Origin: Verrucomicrobiota bacterium
Lineage (GTDB): Bacteria > Verrucomicrobiota > Verrucomicrobiia > Chthoniobacterales > UBA10450
DNA length: 64,000 bases
Reading direction: 5' to 3'
Assembly (NCBI GenBank): GCA_003218375.1
Contig: QHNH01000028.1
Coordinates: 62,001-126,000 of the forward strand
Below are positions 16,244-26,052 of the stretch, one piece after another. The number at the start of each line of letters is the position of its first letter. Within the stretch, counting starts at the first letter, position 1. Below the pieces are notes generated by a model. That model worked only from the letters and a program-made list of their open reading frames with translations. It searched no databases and had not been told where the DNA came from. The translations under genes and the position numbers were made by a program.

Positions 16244-16693
16244 ATGACTTTACCAGAGCGAATCGATGCCGATCTGAAAGATGCGATGCGCGCGAAGGAC
16301 GCCGGCCGGCTCAATGTTTTGCGCATGTTGAAGTCGGCGCTGAAGTACGCGGCGATCGAGAAATCGGATCCGGGGCTGGACGACGCGGCGGCCTCGCAAG
16401 TAATTCGCAAACAGGTCAAGCAGCGGCAGGATTCGATCGAGCAATTCGAAAAGGGCGGAAGGCTTGAGCTGGCCGCGAAGGAAAAGGAAGAGCTGGAAAT
16501 GCTCAACGCTTACCTGCCGAAGGGAATGAACGCGGACGAACTCGCGGCGATGGTGCGCGAAACAATCGCCGAAGTTGGAGCGACCTCGAAGGCGCATATG
16601 GGAGCGGTAATGAAAGCGCTCCAGACAAAAGTCGCCGGGCGCGCGGATGGGAAAACGCTGAGCGGGGAGGTGTCAAAACAGTTGAGTGGTTGA
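16244..16693 (+). CDS. GatB/YqeY domain-containing protein
   Basis: YqeY-type protein, 149 residues, standard length. It resembles the C-terminal tRNA-binding domain of the GatB amidotransferase subunit, but stand-alone members have no firm function. Visible marks are DADLKDAMRAKDAGRLNVLRML, the charged helix KEKEELEMLNAYLPK, and MGAVMKALQTKVAGRADGKTLS near the end. The final residues LSG and TGA fall in an F4 repeat arm, so the repeat supplies the stop codon. Confidence 0.9.
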   Translation: MTLPERIDADLKDAMRAKDAGRLNVLRMLKSALKYAAIEKSDPGLDDAAASQVIRKQVKQRQDSIEQFEKGGRLELAAKEKEELEMLNAYLPKGMNADELAAMVRETIAEVGATSKAHMGAVMKALQTKVAGRADGKTLSGEVSKQLSG

Positions 16694-16770
16694 GGAGTTG
16701 AGAGGTTGAGTGGACGAAGAAGTCCGCGCTCACCGACCTCTCAACCTCTCAACCTCTCAACCTCTCAACC
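16681..16770. repeat. Inverted word-repeat hairpin, word F4 (GTTGAGNN), yqeY-ispD spacer
   Basis: The left arm 16681-16710 consists of octamers GTTGAGNN. The right arm 16736-16770 is four exact CCTCTCAA units. Spacer about 25 nt. The left arm provides the yqeY stop; the right arm ends 1 nt before the ispD ATG. A left arm of the same word recurs at 49164-49202. Confidence 0.9.
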
Positions 16771-16771
16771 T

Positions 16772-17452
16772 ATGCTAAGCGCCATCATCGTCGCGGGCGG
16801 GAGCAGCCAGCGAATGGGCTTCGACAAGCTCTTCGCTTTGCTCGGAGACAAGCCGGTCCTGGCGCATACGATTGAGGCGTTCGAGCACACGGAATCGGTG
16901 CGGGAAATCATTGTGGTGGCGCGAGCGGAGCGCGTGACGGAATTCGAAGAACTCGTTAGGCAAAGCAAGTTCACAAAAGTTCGCCGCGTTGTGACCGGAG
17001 GAAAACATCGGCAGGATTCCGTCCAAGCGGGATTGAACAGCCTTTCCGCGGAAGCGAACCACGTTGCCGTCCACGATGCGGCGCGGCCCCTCGTAATGCC
17101 CGAACAAATCGAGCGCGTCTTTGCCCTGGCGCGCGAGCATGGTGCCGCGGCGCTCGCCGAGCCGGTCACCGATACGTTGAAACGCGCCGACGAGAATCGT
17201 CTCGTCACTGGCGGCGTGTCGCGTGAAGGCCTCTATGCGATGCAAACCCCGCAGATTTTCACGCGCGAACTTCTGGAACGGGCGTATGCCCGCGTGGCGG
17301 AGAACAATCTTTCGGTGACGGATGAAGTTTCCGCAGTCGAGGATCTCGGCGCGAAAGTGATCCTGGTGCCGAACGATGAATGGAACGTGAAGATCACCTA
17401 TCCGCGCGATCTGTTCTTGGCCCAGGCCGCGCTCGCCCGACGCTCGTCCTAA
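16772..17452 (+). CDS. ispD: 2-C-methyl-D-erythritol 4-phosphate cytidylyltransferase
   Basis: Third step of the MEP isoprenoid pathway, joining CTP and MEP. 226 residues. The CTP-binding loop is IIVAGGSSQRMGFDK, with VHDAARPLV and AEPVTDTLK further on and a typical C-terminal VKITYPRDL. The start is ATG 16772; the open frame upstream is repeat DNA. Isoprenoid supply fits the hopanoid genes hpnH and shc further right. The stop overlaps the end of the convergent GT9 gene by 4 nt. Confidence 0.95.
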   Translation: MLSAIIVAGGSSQRMGFDKLFALLGDKPVLAHTIEAFEHTESVREIIVVARAERVTEFEELVRQSKFTKVRRVVTGGKHRQDSVQAGLNSLSAEANHVAVHDAARPLVMPEQIERVFALAREHGAAALAEPVTDTLKRADENRLVTGGVSREGLYAMQTPQIFTRELLERAYARVAENNLSVTDEVSAVEDLGAKVILVPNDEWNVKITYPRDLFLAQAALARRSS

Positions 17453-18441
17453 TTTGTTCGCGGCACTTCCGGAATATCGCCGACGAGCTCGACGAGACTG
17501 CCGACATCCGCTTCGCGAAAGGCGCGGCCCTTCTTCAGTTTCGTGGTGGGCGTGATTTCGCCCGCGTGCAAGAGTTGACCGTTCTTCCAGATCCACGCTT
17601 CGGAGTTGTAAGGTCCCACCCGGCGCGGATCGGACCAGGTGTGGATGGAAACCAATCGGGAAGTGACCGCGGCTGCGATGTGCATCGGGCCGCTATCGAC
17701 GCTGATGACGAACCGAGCGCTGCGGATGAGCCAGATCAATTGCAGCAGGGTCGTTTGATTGAGCAGGTTCACGCAATTTTCCGGCACCGAAATTTTGCGC
17801 GCTGATTTTCCCACGATCACCACCCGGACCGGATCGAAGGCGCGGCAGAATTCTTCCACGACGGAATTGCGCAACGACTTGCGCGCGCCGCGCGAAAATG
17901 GATGGAGCAGAACGAACGGCGGAAAAGGATCGAAGCGTGGCAAGGGGTCGCCTGTCGGCAACGGGAAACGGAGCTGTTCCGGCATGGGAACGCCGAACGC
18001 TTCAGCCAGTTTCAGATAGCGATCCACGGCATGAGCGCGGCGATCGACCCTCGCCGTCCGCTTGTAGAACAGACGCGATCCTTCCCGGCCATCGCTCATT
18101 CCCAAGAATTCCCGGGCGCCACTGATCCTGCCGATTAACGCGCTTCGCAGCAGTCCCTGAAAATCGAGCGCCACATCAGGGCGCAAGGATCGCGTCTTTT
18201 TCAGCCAGGGCCACAACGTCCGCGGCGCATTCAAGGCGGTGAATTCGCCGCGCGGAAAAATGTGGACATGGTTTATGTCCGGGTTGCCGCGGAGCAGCGT
18301 CGCCCATTCCGGATTAATGACCCAGGTGATTTCCGCACGCGGATGCGCATCGCGGACCGCCGCCACCGCGGGCAAGGTATGCACGATATCGCCGAGCGAG
18401 CTCGGCTTGATGATCAGGATCGATTTGATTTCCGGTTTCAG
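17449..18441 (-). CDS. Glycosyltransferase family 9 (lipopolysaccharide heptosyltransferase-like)
   Basis: Likely adds a heptose or related sugar to lipid A-core at the inner membrane. The conserved N-terminus reads IKSILIIKPSSLGDIVHTLP, but no ATG precedes it. The best start is CTG 18441, with AGAGG 7 nt upstream; the next candidate, GTG 18384, would delete the first beta strand. C-terminal donor-site marks are FVLLHPFSRGARKSLRN and FVISVDSGPMHIAAA. The length from CTG is 330 residues, normal for the family. It is 22 nt downstream of the phosphoesterase and probably co-transcribed. The exact sugar is unknown. Confidence 0.85.
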   Translation of the reverse strand: MKPEIKSILIIKPSSLGDIVHTLPAVAAVRDAHPRAEITWVINPEWATLLRGNPDINHVHIFPRGEFTALNAPRTLWPWLKKTRSLRPDVALDFQGLLRSALIGRISGAREFLGMSDGREGSRLFYKRTARVDRRAHAVDRYLKLAEAFGVPMPEQLRFPLPTGDPLPRFDPFPPFVLLHPFSRGARKSLRNSVVEEFCRAFDPVRVVIVGKSARKISVPENCVNLLNQTTLLQLIWLIRSARFVISVDSGPMHIAAAVTSRLVSIHTWSDPRRVGPYNSEAWIWKNGQLLHAGEITPTTKLKKGRAFREADVGSLVELVGDIPEVPRTN

Positions 18442-18463
18442 CGTCCGACCTCTGATCTCTGCC

Positions 18464-19186
18464 CTACCGGCCCAGTTTCAATCGCTCCGCCAGCAACCGC
18501 GGCAGCCCGGCCTTGATGATTTTTTCCTGCGCGGTCGCGAGGTCGTATTTCACCCGGCGTTGTTCCACCACGTTTTTGTCGACGTGATAGATGCAGTAAG
18601 CCGCGCGCCAATCGCCGTCCCGCGGCTGGCCGACGCTGCCGGTGTTGATGAAATACTTTTTCGCTTCCTCGATCATGAGCTGGTCCGTTTTCACGCGCTT
18701 GACTCCATCGTCACGCACGAACGCGCCGGCGACGTGGGTATGGCCGAAGAAGCAGACGGTGGTGTGCTGGTAGGTAAAGCTCGCGGCGGCATCGAGGGTG
18801 TTGAAAACGTAGCCCCACTGCTCCGGCGTATCGAGGGTCGCGTGCACGATCGTGAAATCGCGGACCTGGCGCGTTAAACGCAGATCGCGCAGCCATTGTT
18901 TGTCCTGTTCGGTTAATTGCGCGCGCGTCCAGTTGATCGCCATCTCGGCGAGGGCGTTGAAATCGCGGGACGATTCATCGAGGGACGCCTGTTCGTCGTG
19001 GTTCCCCTTCACCACGGGACACTCCATCTTCTGGACGATCTCGACGCATTCGTGCGGATTGGCGTTGTAGCCCACGACGTCGCCGAGACAGACGTAATGG
19101 GTGCAGTCCCGTTCGCGCGCGTCCGCGAGGACGGCGTGAGTAGCTTCGAGATTCGCGTGCAGATCGCTGAGAATGGCAAAGCGCAT
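18464..19186 (-). CDS. Metallophosphoesterase (YfcE/ApaH-like fold)
   Basis: 240-residue binuclear-metal phosphoesterase with all signature blocks: SDLHAN (7-12), LGDVVGYNANP, KGNHDE, the VHAT His and FFGHTHVAG. The block GYNANPHECVE is typical of a bacterial subfamily of unknown substrate often annotated as a phosphodiesterase. ATG 19186 opens with MRFAILSDLHANLEA, so the start is firm. It lies 16 nt downstream of the TPR-type gene and precedes the GT9 gene in the same direction. Confidence 0.9.
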   Translation of the reverse strand: MRFAILSDLHANLEATHAVLADARERDCTHYVCLGDVVGYNANPHECVEIVQKMECPVVKGNHDEQASLDESSRDFNALAEMAINWTRAQLTEQDKQWLRDLRLTRQVRDFTIVHATLDTPEQWGYVFNTLDAAASFTYQHTTVCFFGHTHVAGAFVRDDGVKRVKTDQLMIEEAKKYFINTGSVGQPRDGDWRAAYCIYHVDKNVVEQRRVKYDLATAQEKIIKAGLPRLLAERLKLGR

Positions 19187-19202
19187 AACCGGGAGGGGAC
19201 AG

Positions 19203-19949
19203 TTAGTCGGGTATCCGCTGATCTGGCCGAATGTCCAACTTAATTTCGAGTTCCTTCAAATGGCGGAGCAACGTCGGCAGCCGTTCCTGTTCGCCGGAAT
19301 CGTAAAGGGCCCGCAGTTGAGCGTACGCTTCGCGTTCGCGGCCGGCGCATTGCGCCAGTTCGTAGGCGGCGAATCGGCGCGTGTAACGGTGGGCGCCGGG
19401 CAACGCCGCCGCTTTCGCGAAAAATTCCGAGGCGTGCTCGTGGTCTTCGTATTTGTCGCGGTAAAGCCGGGCCAGCGCCTCGTAAAGCTCGGGACGTTCC
19501 GGATTATTCTTGATCCCGCGCTCGAGGAAATCTTTGCCGAGTTGGAAATATTCGCGCGCGGTTTTGACGCGAAGCGCCAGCCGCGGCTGGGCCGGATCGT
19601 TCATCGCGGCCGTGCTCGCGTTCCAGGCCATATGCCAGGCGGCCATGTCCCAAAACAAAACCGCGCGCGGCTGGAGCGTTGTGATCTGGCGAAACAAGAA
19701 CAGGACCCGGCCCCACTCGGTTCGTTCCCACGCCACATGCGCCTGGATGAAAAGCGCATCCGCGACGAGCGAGCGAAAACCGCTCAGGGCCGCGACGAAC
19801 CCGAGCTGGCCCAGTTGTTCGCGCAGATCGAGATTGAAATCCACGGCGCGGAAATGCAGCTGTCGGTGCGTTTCCGCGAGCGCGTGTTCCATCGGCAGGC
19901 GTGCAGCGCCGAAAAGCAAAACGCTCAGGATCACGGCGACCGCTCGCAT
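19203..19949 (-). CDS. TPR-like exported protein, partner of ABC exporter
   Basis: 248-residue protein with an N-terminal signal or anchor (MRAVAVILSVLLFGAARLP) and helical repeats later on (EYFQLGKDFLERGIKNNPERPELYEALARLYRDKYEDHEHASEFFAKAA), consistent with tetratricopeptide repeats. ATG 19949 overlaps the upstream permease TGA as TGATG, which fixes the start and implies co-translation with the ABC genes. Such TPR proteins beside ABC-2 exporters are familiar in this phylum, but their job is unknown. Confidence 0.75.
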   Translation of the reverse strand: MRAVAVILSVLLFGAARLPMEHALAETHRQLHFRAVDFNLDLREQLGQLGFVAALSGFRSLVADALFIQAHVAWERTEWGRVLFLFRQITTLQPRAVLFWDMAAWHMAWNASTAAMNDPAQPRLALRVKTAREYFQLGKDFLERGIKNNPERPELYEALARLYRDKYEDHEHASEFFAKAAALPGAHRYTRRFAAYELAQCAGREREAYAQLRALYDSGEQERLPTLLRHLKELEIKLDIRPDQRIPD

Positions 19950-20836
19950 CACAATTCTTTCCGGAAAAAAACCGTCCACGCCAGGGCCAGGTAAAAGCCG
20001 CAGTAAAAGACGCCCATCGCGATTGTTTTCAGCAAGAGTGCGGTCGGAATGGCGTTCCCGGCCACGACGTCGTCGGTGAGATTGAACGATTGCAGGTCGG
20101 GGAACAGCAACACGACGAGAGCGAGAAAAGTTTTCGTGAACATTCCGGCGCTGTTGGTTTGGAGCCAGTATTCACGCGCGATCGGCTGGAGATGTCCGAT
20201 GAAATAAACGAACGCCATCACGATCGTGGTGAAAATCGTGCTCGTGGCGAAGGTCGAGACGAAAAGGGTGAGCGCGGCGAGCAGACATCCCTTCACATAG
20301 ATCACGGCGATGCCGGAAAACAGATTCACATTGAAGGCGGAGGCGCGCACGAGGCGCAACGCTTCGGCGCTTTGCTCCGCGGGCGCCGCAGCCATCTGGC
20401 GCGAGGTCTCGTTCAGGACGCTTTGTTCGCGGAACAGCAGGACCGCGAAAAAGAGCGCGCTCATCGCGAGCAGACTCAGCGCGACAAGCAGCAAAACGCC
20501 GAGCAATTTTCCCGCGAGATACTCGAATCGCGAAACCGGTTTCGCGAGAACGGTGTAAGCCGTGCGGTCTTCGATGTCCTGCGGCAGCAAACGCGCCGTC
20601 GCGATGACGGCGAGGAGTGACGTGAAAATGCTCATCGCGCCGAGCGCGATGTCCTTAAGCACCTGGAATTCCTGCTGGAAAGTCATCCGGGCCATGAAGA
20701 CCGAGCTGCCGATCAAGAGCAGGGCGAAGAGCAGCAGGACGTAAAAGGTTTTCAGTCGCGTCAGCCCGGTGAAGGTGTTGCCGGCGATCGCGGTCATCCG
20801 CGAAAACGAAAAGACGCGATGGCGGAAATCATTCAT
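19949..20836 (-). CDS. ABC-2 type transporter permease
   Basis: Membrane subunit of an ABC exporter, 295 residues with about six helices. Cytoplasmic loop DIEDRTAYTVLAKPVSRFEYLAGKLLGV is typical of ABC-2 permeases. The start is ATG 20836 (MNDFRHRVFSFSRM) or ATG 20848 in the same frame; both overlap the ATPase gene end, and the longer frame upstream is ATPase DNA. Substrate unknown. Confidence 0.88.
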   Translation of the reverse strand: MNDFRHRVFSFSRMTAIAGNTFTGLTRLKTFYVLLLFALLLIGSSVFMARMTFQQEFQVLKDIALGAMSIFTSLLAVIATARLLPQDIEDRTAYTVLAKPVSRFEYLAGKLLGVLLLVALSLLAMSALFFAVLLFREQSVLNETSRQMAAAPAEQSAEALRLVRASAFNVNLFSGIAVIYVKGCLLAALTLFVSTFATSTIFTTIVMAFVYFIGHLQPIAREYWLQTNSAGMFTKTFLALVVLLFPDLQSFNLTDDVVAGNAIPTALLLKTIAMGVFYCGFYLALAWTVFFRKEL

Positions 20837-21710
20837 CGGCACTTTCATCCGGCGCCGCTTCGGTCGCTTCGAGAAACAATTGCTCGAGGGAAGTTCGCGG
20901 GCGCCCGCGCTCGATGACGCGCGCTCCGGAGCGCGCCGCCAAATCGTCGATCGCTTCGAGGAGATTCGGCGGCGCGTTCTCGAGGAGGAGCTGGGTCTGG
21001 TTCTCCACGCCGAGCAGCTCACTCAGCGCACCTTCGCGAACGAGGACTCCGTTCGCCAGAATCCCGACCCGATCGCAAATTTCCTGGACCTGCCCGAGCA
21101 AATGCGACGAGAGCAGGACGGTGATACCGCGTGTTTTCAGTTCCAGGATGAGATCGCGAATTTCACGCGCGCCCGCCGGATCGACGCCTGCGGTCGGCTC
21201 GTCGAGGACGAGTAACGACGGTTCCTGGATCAGCGCCTGGGCCAGTCCGATCCGCTGCAGCATTCCCTTCGAATAACCGGCGAGCCGCCGTGTTCGTGCA
21301 CTCGTTAGGCCGACGAGTGCGAGCATTTCTTCAACCCGGCTCTTCAAGGCCGCGCCCCGGAGTCCGCAAAGTTTTCCGTAAAAGCGCAACGTCTCTTCGC
21401 CGGTGAGAAACTTGTAGAAGTAAGGGCTTTCCGGCAGGAAACCGACCGATTCCCGGCTGGCGACGCGATCGCTGTCCCGTCCGAAAATTCTCGCCTGGCC
21501 GCGGGTGGGCGGGACAAGTCCGAGAATAATTTTCAGCGTCGTGCTTTTGCCCGAACCGTTCGGCCCCAGCAAACCGTAGATTTGTCCGACTGCGACCGCG
21601 AGGTTCAGATCGCGTACCGCCACGACCGATCGCCGCTGGAACGGAACCGGAAAAATCTTCGTGACGCCGGTGAGAGCGACGGCGGGTATTGGAGCGGCTG
21701 GGTAATCCAT
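20829..21710 (-). CDS. ABC transporter ATP-binding protein
   Basis: 293-residue ATPase with Walker A GPNGSGKST, Q-loop region VGFLPESPYFY, signature YSKGMLQRIGLAQAL, Walker B LLVLDEPTAGVDP and switch His in LLSSHLL. The C-terminal extension after about 215 is the usual variable region of exporter ATPases. First gene of a three-gene leftward unit with the permease and TPR protein. An F7 palindrome fills the space upstream. Confidence 0.94.
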   Translation of the reverse strand: MDYPAAPIPAVALTGVTKIFPVPFQRRSVVAVRDLNLAVAVGQIYGLLGPNGSGKSTTLKIILGLVPPTRGQARIFGRDSDRVASRESVGFLPESPYFYKFLTGEETLRFYGKLCGLRGAALKSRVEEMLALVGLTSARTRRLAGYSKGMLQRIGLAQALIQEPSLLVLDEPTAGVDPAGAREIRDLILELKTRGITVLLSSHLLGQVQEICDRVGILANGVLVREGALSELLGVENQTQLLLENAPPNLLEAIDDLAARSGARVIERGRPRTSLEQLFLEATEAAPDESADE

Positions 21711-21737
21711 TTTTGCGAGTGAGATTCTCGGTCTGAC

Positions 21738-21920
21738 CCCTCATCCTAACCTTCTCCCTCAGGGAGAAGGAACTGCCTTCCTTTTCATTGCGGTCCTTTG
21801 CACCAGGACACGCCGTTTAAGAAAAACTCCCTCTCCATTTCTCTCCCTGTGGGAGAGAAGGACGCGGTAGCGCCAAGTGAGGGCAAATGTGTGGGCATTG
21901 GGAGAGGGTTGGGGTGAGGG
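21738..21920. repeat. Palindromic element F7 (CCCTCATCC...GGGTGAGGG), copy 1
   Basis: The outer ends CCCTCATCCTAACC and GGGTTGGGGTGAGGG are complementary. Inside are CTTCTCCCTCAGGGAGAAGG and a diverged CTCTCCCTGTGGGAGAG hairpin, with about 100 nt of other sequence between. A compact copy lies at 54622-54699. Similar gagaagg palindromes are familiar in many proteobacterial and other genomes. Confidence 0.8.
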
Positions 21921-21943
21921 CGGATTTCGTTTTGGAAGCGGGT

Positions 21944-22222
21944 TCAGTCATGCCGGATTTCGAAGCCGCGAAAGGTGGGGGGATCGGGCAGCGGCGTTTC
22001 GCTGTGCTTCTTAATGTGAGCGCGCAATTCGCTTTGGAGGATGGCTTCGAGAAAGGCGCGTACCTCCTCCTCGTCGCCGACGGCCTGGAGTTCGACGCGG
22101 CCGTCGCGGAGATTGCGCACGGAACCGGTCACATCAAAACCCTTCGCGACGTGCCTCACCGACCAGCGAAAACCCACGCCCTGGACATTGCCTTCGTAAA
22201 AGACCTGAACGGATGCCGTCAC
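21944..22222 (-). CDS. acyP: Acylphosphatase
   Basis: Small cytoplasmic enzyme that hydrolyses acyl phosphates; 92 residues, normal length. Active-site loop GNVQGVGFRW carries the phosphate-binding Arg, and GSVRNLRDGRVE carries the catalytic Asn. The C-terminal FRGFEIRHD completes the ferredoxin-like fold. ATG 22222 is the only sensible start. Confidence 0.93.
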   Translation of the reverse strand: MTASVQVFYEGNVQGVGFRWSVRHVAKGFDVTGSVRNLRDGRVELQAVGDEEEVRAFLEAILQSELRAHIKKHSETPLPDPPTFRGFEIRHD

Positions 22223-22274
22223 GCATCCGAAGATTGCTGTGGCTTCGCGTCGGCGGCAACCGCGCGCTGCCGTT

Positions 22275-22751
22275 TTATTGCTCCGGTGCGGGAGCGGGGA
22301 GCTCGGCGGGCGGCAGATCTTCCGGCGGCGGAACCAGCCGCGGATCGCTCGAGTTCAGATTGAATTGCTCGACCGACGGTTGGGTCGAGGGCGTCGCGAG
22401 CGGATCGGCTTTCAAGGCGGAAACGGAAGCCAGGAGCGCGGACGAGGCCGGCCGGATCTCTTCGCTCGAGACATATCCTTGTTCGCCTGTCGCCACCAGT
22501 TCCACTTTGCTGTAACCGAACGAGGGGCGAATCAATTTCACCACCGTCTCTTTCGAGAGCGTCTTGTCAGGATCAACGCCCGTCTGAGGTCCATGCCGGA
22601 AAAATGGCGCTGATTCGACCGAGACGACGAAAAGCTTGCCGTCGCGTTTTGCCGTGGTCGCGGTCGTTACCGCCGGCTTGTTCGTGCTGGAGCACCCGGT
22701 GATAAAGATCGCCAGGAGAGCGGCGGCGGGGAGAAGACGAGAGTAATTCAC
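22275..22751 (-). CDS. Lipoprotein of unknown function
   Basis: 158 residues with a lipoprotein signal MNYSRLLPAAALLAIFITGC and lipobox FITGC. The middle (KRDGKLFVVSVESAPFF to VELVATGEQGYVSSEEIRP) could be a small SH3-like beta domain. The C-terminal 50 residues are Pro/Ala/Glu rich. I do not recognise the family. Gene direction matches the two secreted proteins that precede it on the same strand. Confidence 0.6.
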   Translation of the reverse strand: MNYSRLLPAAALLAIFITGCSSTNKPAVTTATTAKRDGKLFVVSVESAPFFRHGPQTGVDPDKTLSKETVVKLIRPSFGYSKVELVATGEQGYVSSEEIRPASSALLASVSALKADPLATPSTQPSVEQFNLNSSDPRLVPPPEDLPPAELPAPAPEQ

Positions 22752-22781
22752 TCCGCGAATTTAAGCACGTGGCGCGCCACG

Positions 22782-23219
22782 TTACTTATACGAATAGACC
22801 AGACAAATCGTGGACGGTTCGCCTTCCACCAAACTGATCGCCACAAAATATTGGCCGCTCATCGTCGGCGAAAACCCGGCCGAGGCCCGTTCCCCTTCGT
22901 TGTAATTTTCCGTCGTCAACGGCTTACCGCCTTCATCGTAAAGATCGACTGCGATTTTTTTCGCCTTCGCGTTCGCGGCCGCGGCGGAAAACCAATATTG
23001 ATTGCCCGCATACAGATTCACCGCGATGAGGGCGCGCTCGGCCGGCTTGAGCTGCCCGGCCCAGTGACCGTCCCGCAATTTGAAGCCGTCATTAGTGAAC
23101 GCCCCCGTCAGGTCGAGCACCTGCTTATGCGCCTCGACCTCCTCGTCCGTTTCCGCGCAGACAAACGCCGCCACCGCGCAGAACGCGATCCCGGCAAGAA
23201 TCAGCCCGCGCTTGTTCAT
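22782..23219 (-). CDS. Secreted protein of unknown function
   Basis: 145 residues with signal peptide MNKRGLILAGIAFCAVAAFVC. The mature part has a beta-sandwich look (VNLYAGNQYWFSAAAAN, AVDLYDEGGKPL, SPTMSGQYFVAISLVEGE), suggestive of a prepeptidase/PPC-like sensing domain, but this is a weak guess. ATG 23219 overlaps the stop of the preceding gene as ATGA, so the two are translated together. Confidence 0.6.
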   Translation of the reverse strand: MNKRGLILAGIAFCAVAAFVCAETDEEVEAHKQVLDLTGAFTNDGFKLRDGHWAGQLKPAERALIAVNLYAGNQYWFSAAAANAKAKKIAVDLYDEGGKPLTTENYNEGERASAGFSPTMSGQYFVAISLVEGEPSTICLVYSYK

Positions 23220-24028
23220 TTCGCGTCCCCCTTGCTCTGGATCTCTTCCATCAATTTCGTCACGGCTTCATTCAGCTTCTTTACTTCGTCGAGGCTCGGG
23301 CCCTTGCCGGGTTGGAACGCGACCAGTTTTTCCACGGCGGTGAGCTGCTCGTTCACGCTCTTGACCAGCGGCTCGCTCCGCAAATCCATGCTGATGTCGT
23401 TGATTTTGGTGTGGATGAAACTGACTACCGCCGGCTGCCGCAGCACCTTCGCGCTCTGCTCGTCGTAATTCTTGATGACCGCTGCGCTGACCGCCTGGGT
23501 GCCGCGAATCCAGCCACCGAGGCTGACTAGGATCACGAGGTCCTGGTCGCGATGCGATTGCATGGAAGTCTTCACTTCGTTTTGGGTCGCCTCGAGTTCC
23601 TCGTGGAGCGCGTCCCATTCGCTGTTCTCGGCGAATTCGTTGATGCTGTTGCCGCGGCTGAGCACGTTCTCACTCACGCCGAGCGCCTTCGCGAGCTTCA
23701 CGATATCGGTGCCGATGTTTTTCACCTGCTGGCTGTCCTGCGCTTCAACGGCGATAAACCCGTCCGCGATGAGGCCGCCGAGATTGAGCGCGATCTGCGC
23801 CCGGTTCCGATAGGTGGTCGGAATCGGCGTCCGATATTGCCCGGCCCAATCGGGTTTGCCGGGCTTTTCGAGAGCGGCGAAAAGCTCGCCCGGCGTGGGA
23901 ATGGTGAGCGAATCGGTCTTGATGGCTTTGGCGAGCTGATCCTGCGAGAGCGGCGCGGGCTGGGCCGCGAACGCGAGCGTCCCGCAGGCAAGGAAAGCCA
24001 CCGCTCCAGTCGCGATCCCGAATCTCAT
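23216..24028 (-). CDS. Secreted protein of unknown function, co-translated with next gene
   Basis: 270 residues from ATG 24028, with signal peptide MRFGIATGAVAFLACGTLAFA. The mature part is mostly helical: AQIALNLGGLIADGFIAVEAQDSQQVKNIG, then KLAKALGVSENVL and a helical C-terminus ending KLMEEIQSKGDAK. No catalytic motif is visible and I do not recognise a family. Its stop overlaps the next start (ATGA). The frame upstream of 24028 is intergenic repeat. Confidence 0.6.
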   Translation of the reverse strand: MRFGIATGAVAFLACGTLAFAAQPAPLSQDQLAKAIKTDSLTIPTPGELFAALEKPGKPDWAGQYRTPIPTTYRNRAQIALNLGGLIADGFIAVEAQDSQQVKNIGTDIVKLAKALGVSENVLSRGNSINEFAENSEWDALHEELEATQNEVKTSMQSHRDQDLVILVSLGGWIRGTQAVSAAVIKNYDEQSAKVLRQPAVVSFIHTKINDISMDLRSEPLVKSVNEQLTAVEKLVAFQPGKGPSLDEVKKLNEAVTKLMEEIQSKGDAK

Positions 24029-24093
24029 GTGAGCCAGACTATCCGCGCGGCCGAAGATTTGCCAATCGGAATGTAGATGTCGCCCCTCCAAAT

Positions 24094-24199
24094 GGAACAT
24101 AGGCTTCCAGCCTGTGCGCCCAGCGGACATTTTGTCCGCTGTCTTTTGAAACAGCGGAGTGCAACTCCGCTGGGCGCACAGACTGAAAGTCTATGTTCC
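24094..24199. repeat. Composite palindromic element R1, copy 2
   Basis: 106 bp from GGAACATAGG to CTATGTTCC, with hairpins GGC...GCC, CAGCGGAC...GTCCGCTG, CAGCGGAG...CTCCGCTG and GACTGAAAGTC. It lies between divergent genes (the secreted-protein pair and eno), so the promoters of both must flank or overlap it. Confidence 0.9.
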
Positions 24200-24231
24200 A
24201 GAAAACAAATTGCCTGCGCGAGCCAAGCTGA

Positions 24232-25529
<1,298 letters not shown>

Positions 25530-25530
<1 letters not shown>

Positions 25531-25880
25531 TGGAAAATCCGAGTTACGGCGATTTCCGCGCGCGGCGTGAAGCCACCGTCTGGCAGCGTCTCAACAGCAT
25601 CCTCCGCGGCCTGCTTCTGGTGGCGGCGATCCTTGTCATCATCAGTTTGTTTCTGCCTCTCTACAAAAAACTTGGGCAAGGCGGGACGGAAAACGAGAGC
25701 CTGCAAAGCCAGGTAAACGATCAGAAGATCTTGCTCGCCCGGCAGACGCGGGAGGTGAATTTGCTCAAGACCGATCCGGTCTATCTCGAAACGATGGCGC
25801 GCGACAAACTCGATTTGATGAAGGAAGGCGAAACCATTTTTCGCCTCGAGCCCCCGCCCGCGCCGAAAGCGAAACCATAA
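25530..25880 (+). CDS. ftsB: FtsB/DivIC-type septum formation initiator
   Basis: 116-residue single-pass membrane protein with helix LRGLLLVAAILVIISLFLPLY at about 26-46, followed by a coiled coil (NESLQSQVNDQKILLARQTREVNLLKTDP) and the short family end (ARDKLDLMKEGETIFRL). It takes part in the cell-division FtsQBL complex. The start is GTG 25530, overlapping the eno stop by one base. The eno-ftsB order is common in many bacteria, which supports the call. Confidence 0.88.
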
Positions 25881-25903
25881 TCCGCTGCGCCATTTCGCGC
25901 GTG

Positions 25904-26011
25904 GGAACATAGGCTTTCAGCCTGTGCGCCCAGCGGTCATGTTGACCGCTGCAAGACGCAGATCAGCGGGCTGAAAGCCCGCTGGGCGCACAGGCTGAAA
26001 GCCTATGTTCC
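25904..26011. repeat. Composite palindromic element R1, copy 3
   Basis: 108 bp between ftsB and prfB, from GGAACATAGG to CTATGTTCC, with the same four-hairpin layout. The inner loops differ from copies 1 and 2 (TCATGTTGA and GCTGAAAGC), while the stems are kept. Confidence 0.9.
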
Positions 26012-26052
26012 GATGTTTGCGTCCGAAGCCGAGTCGGCTTTACATTCATCCC

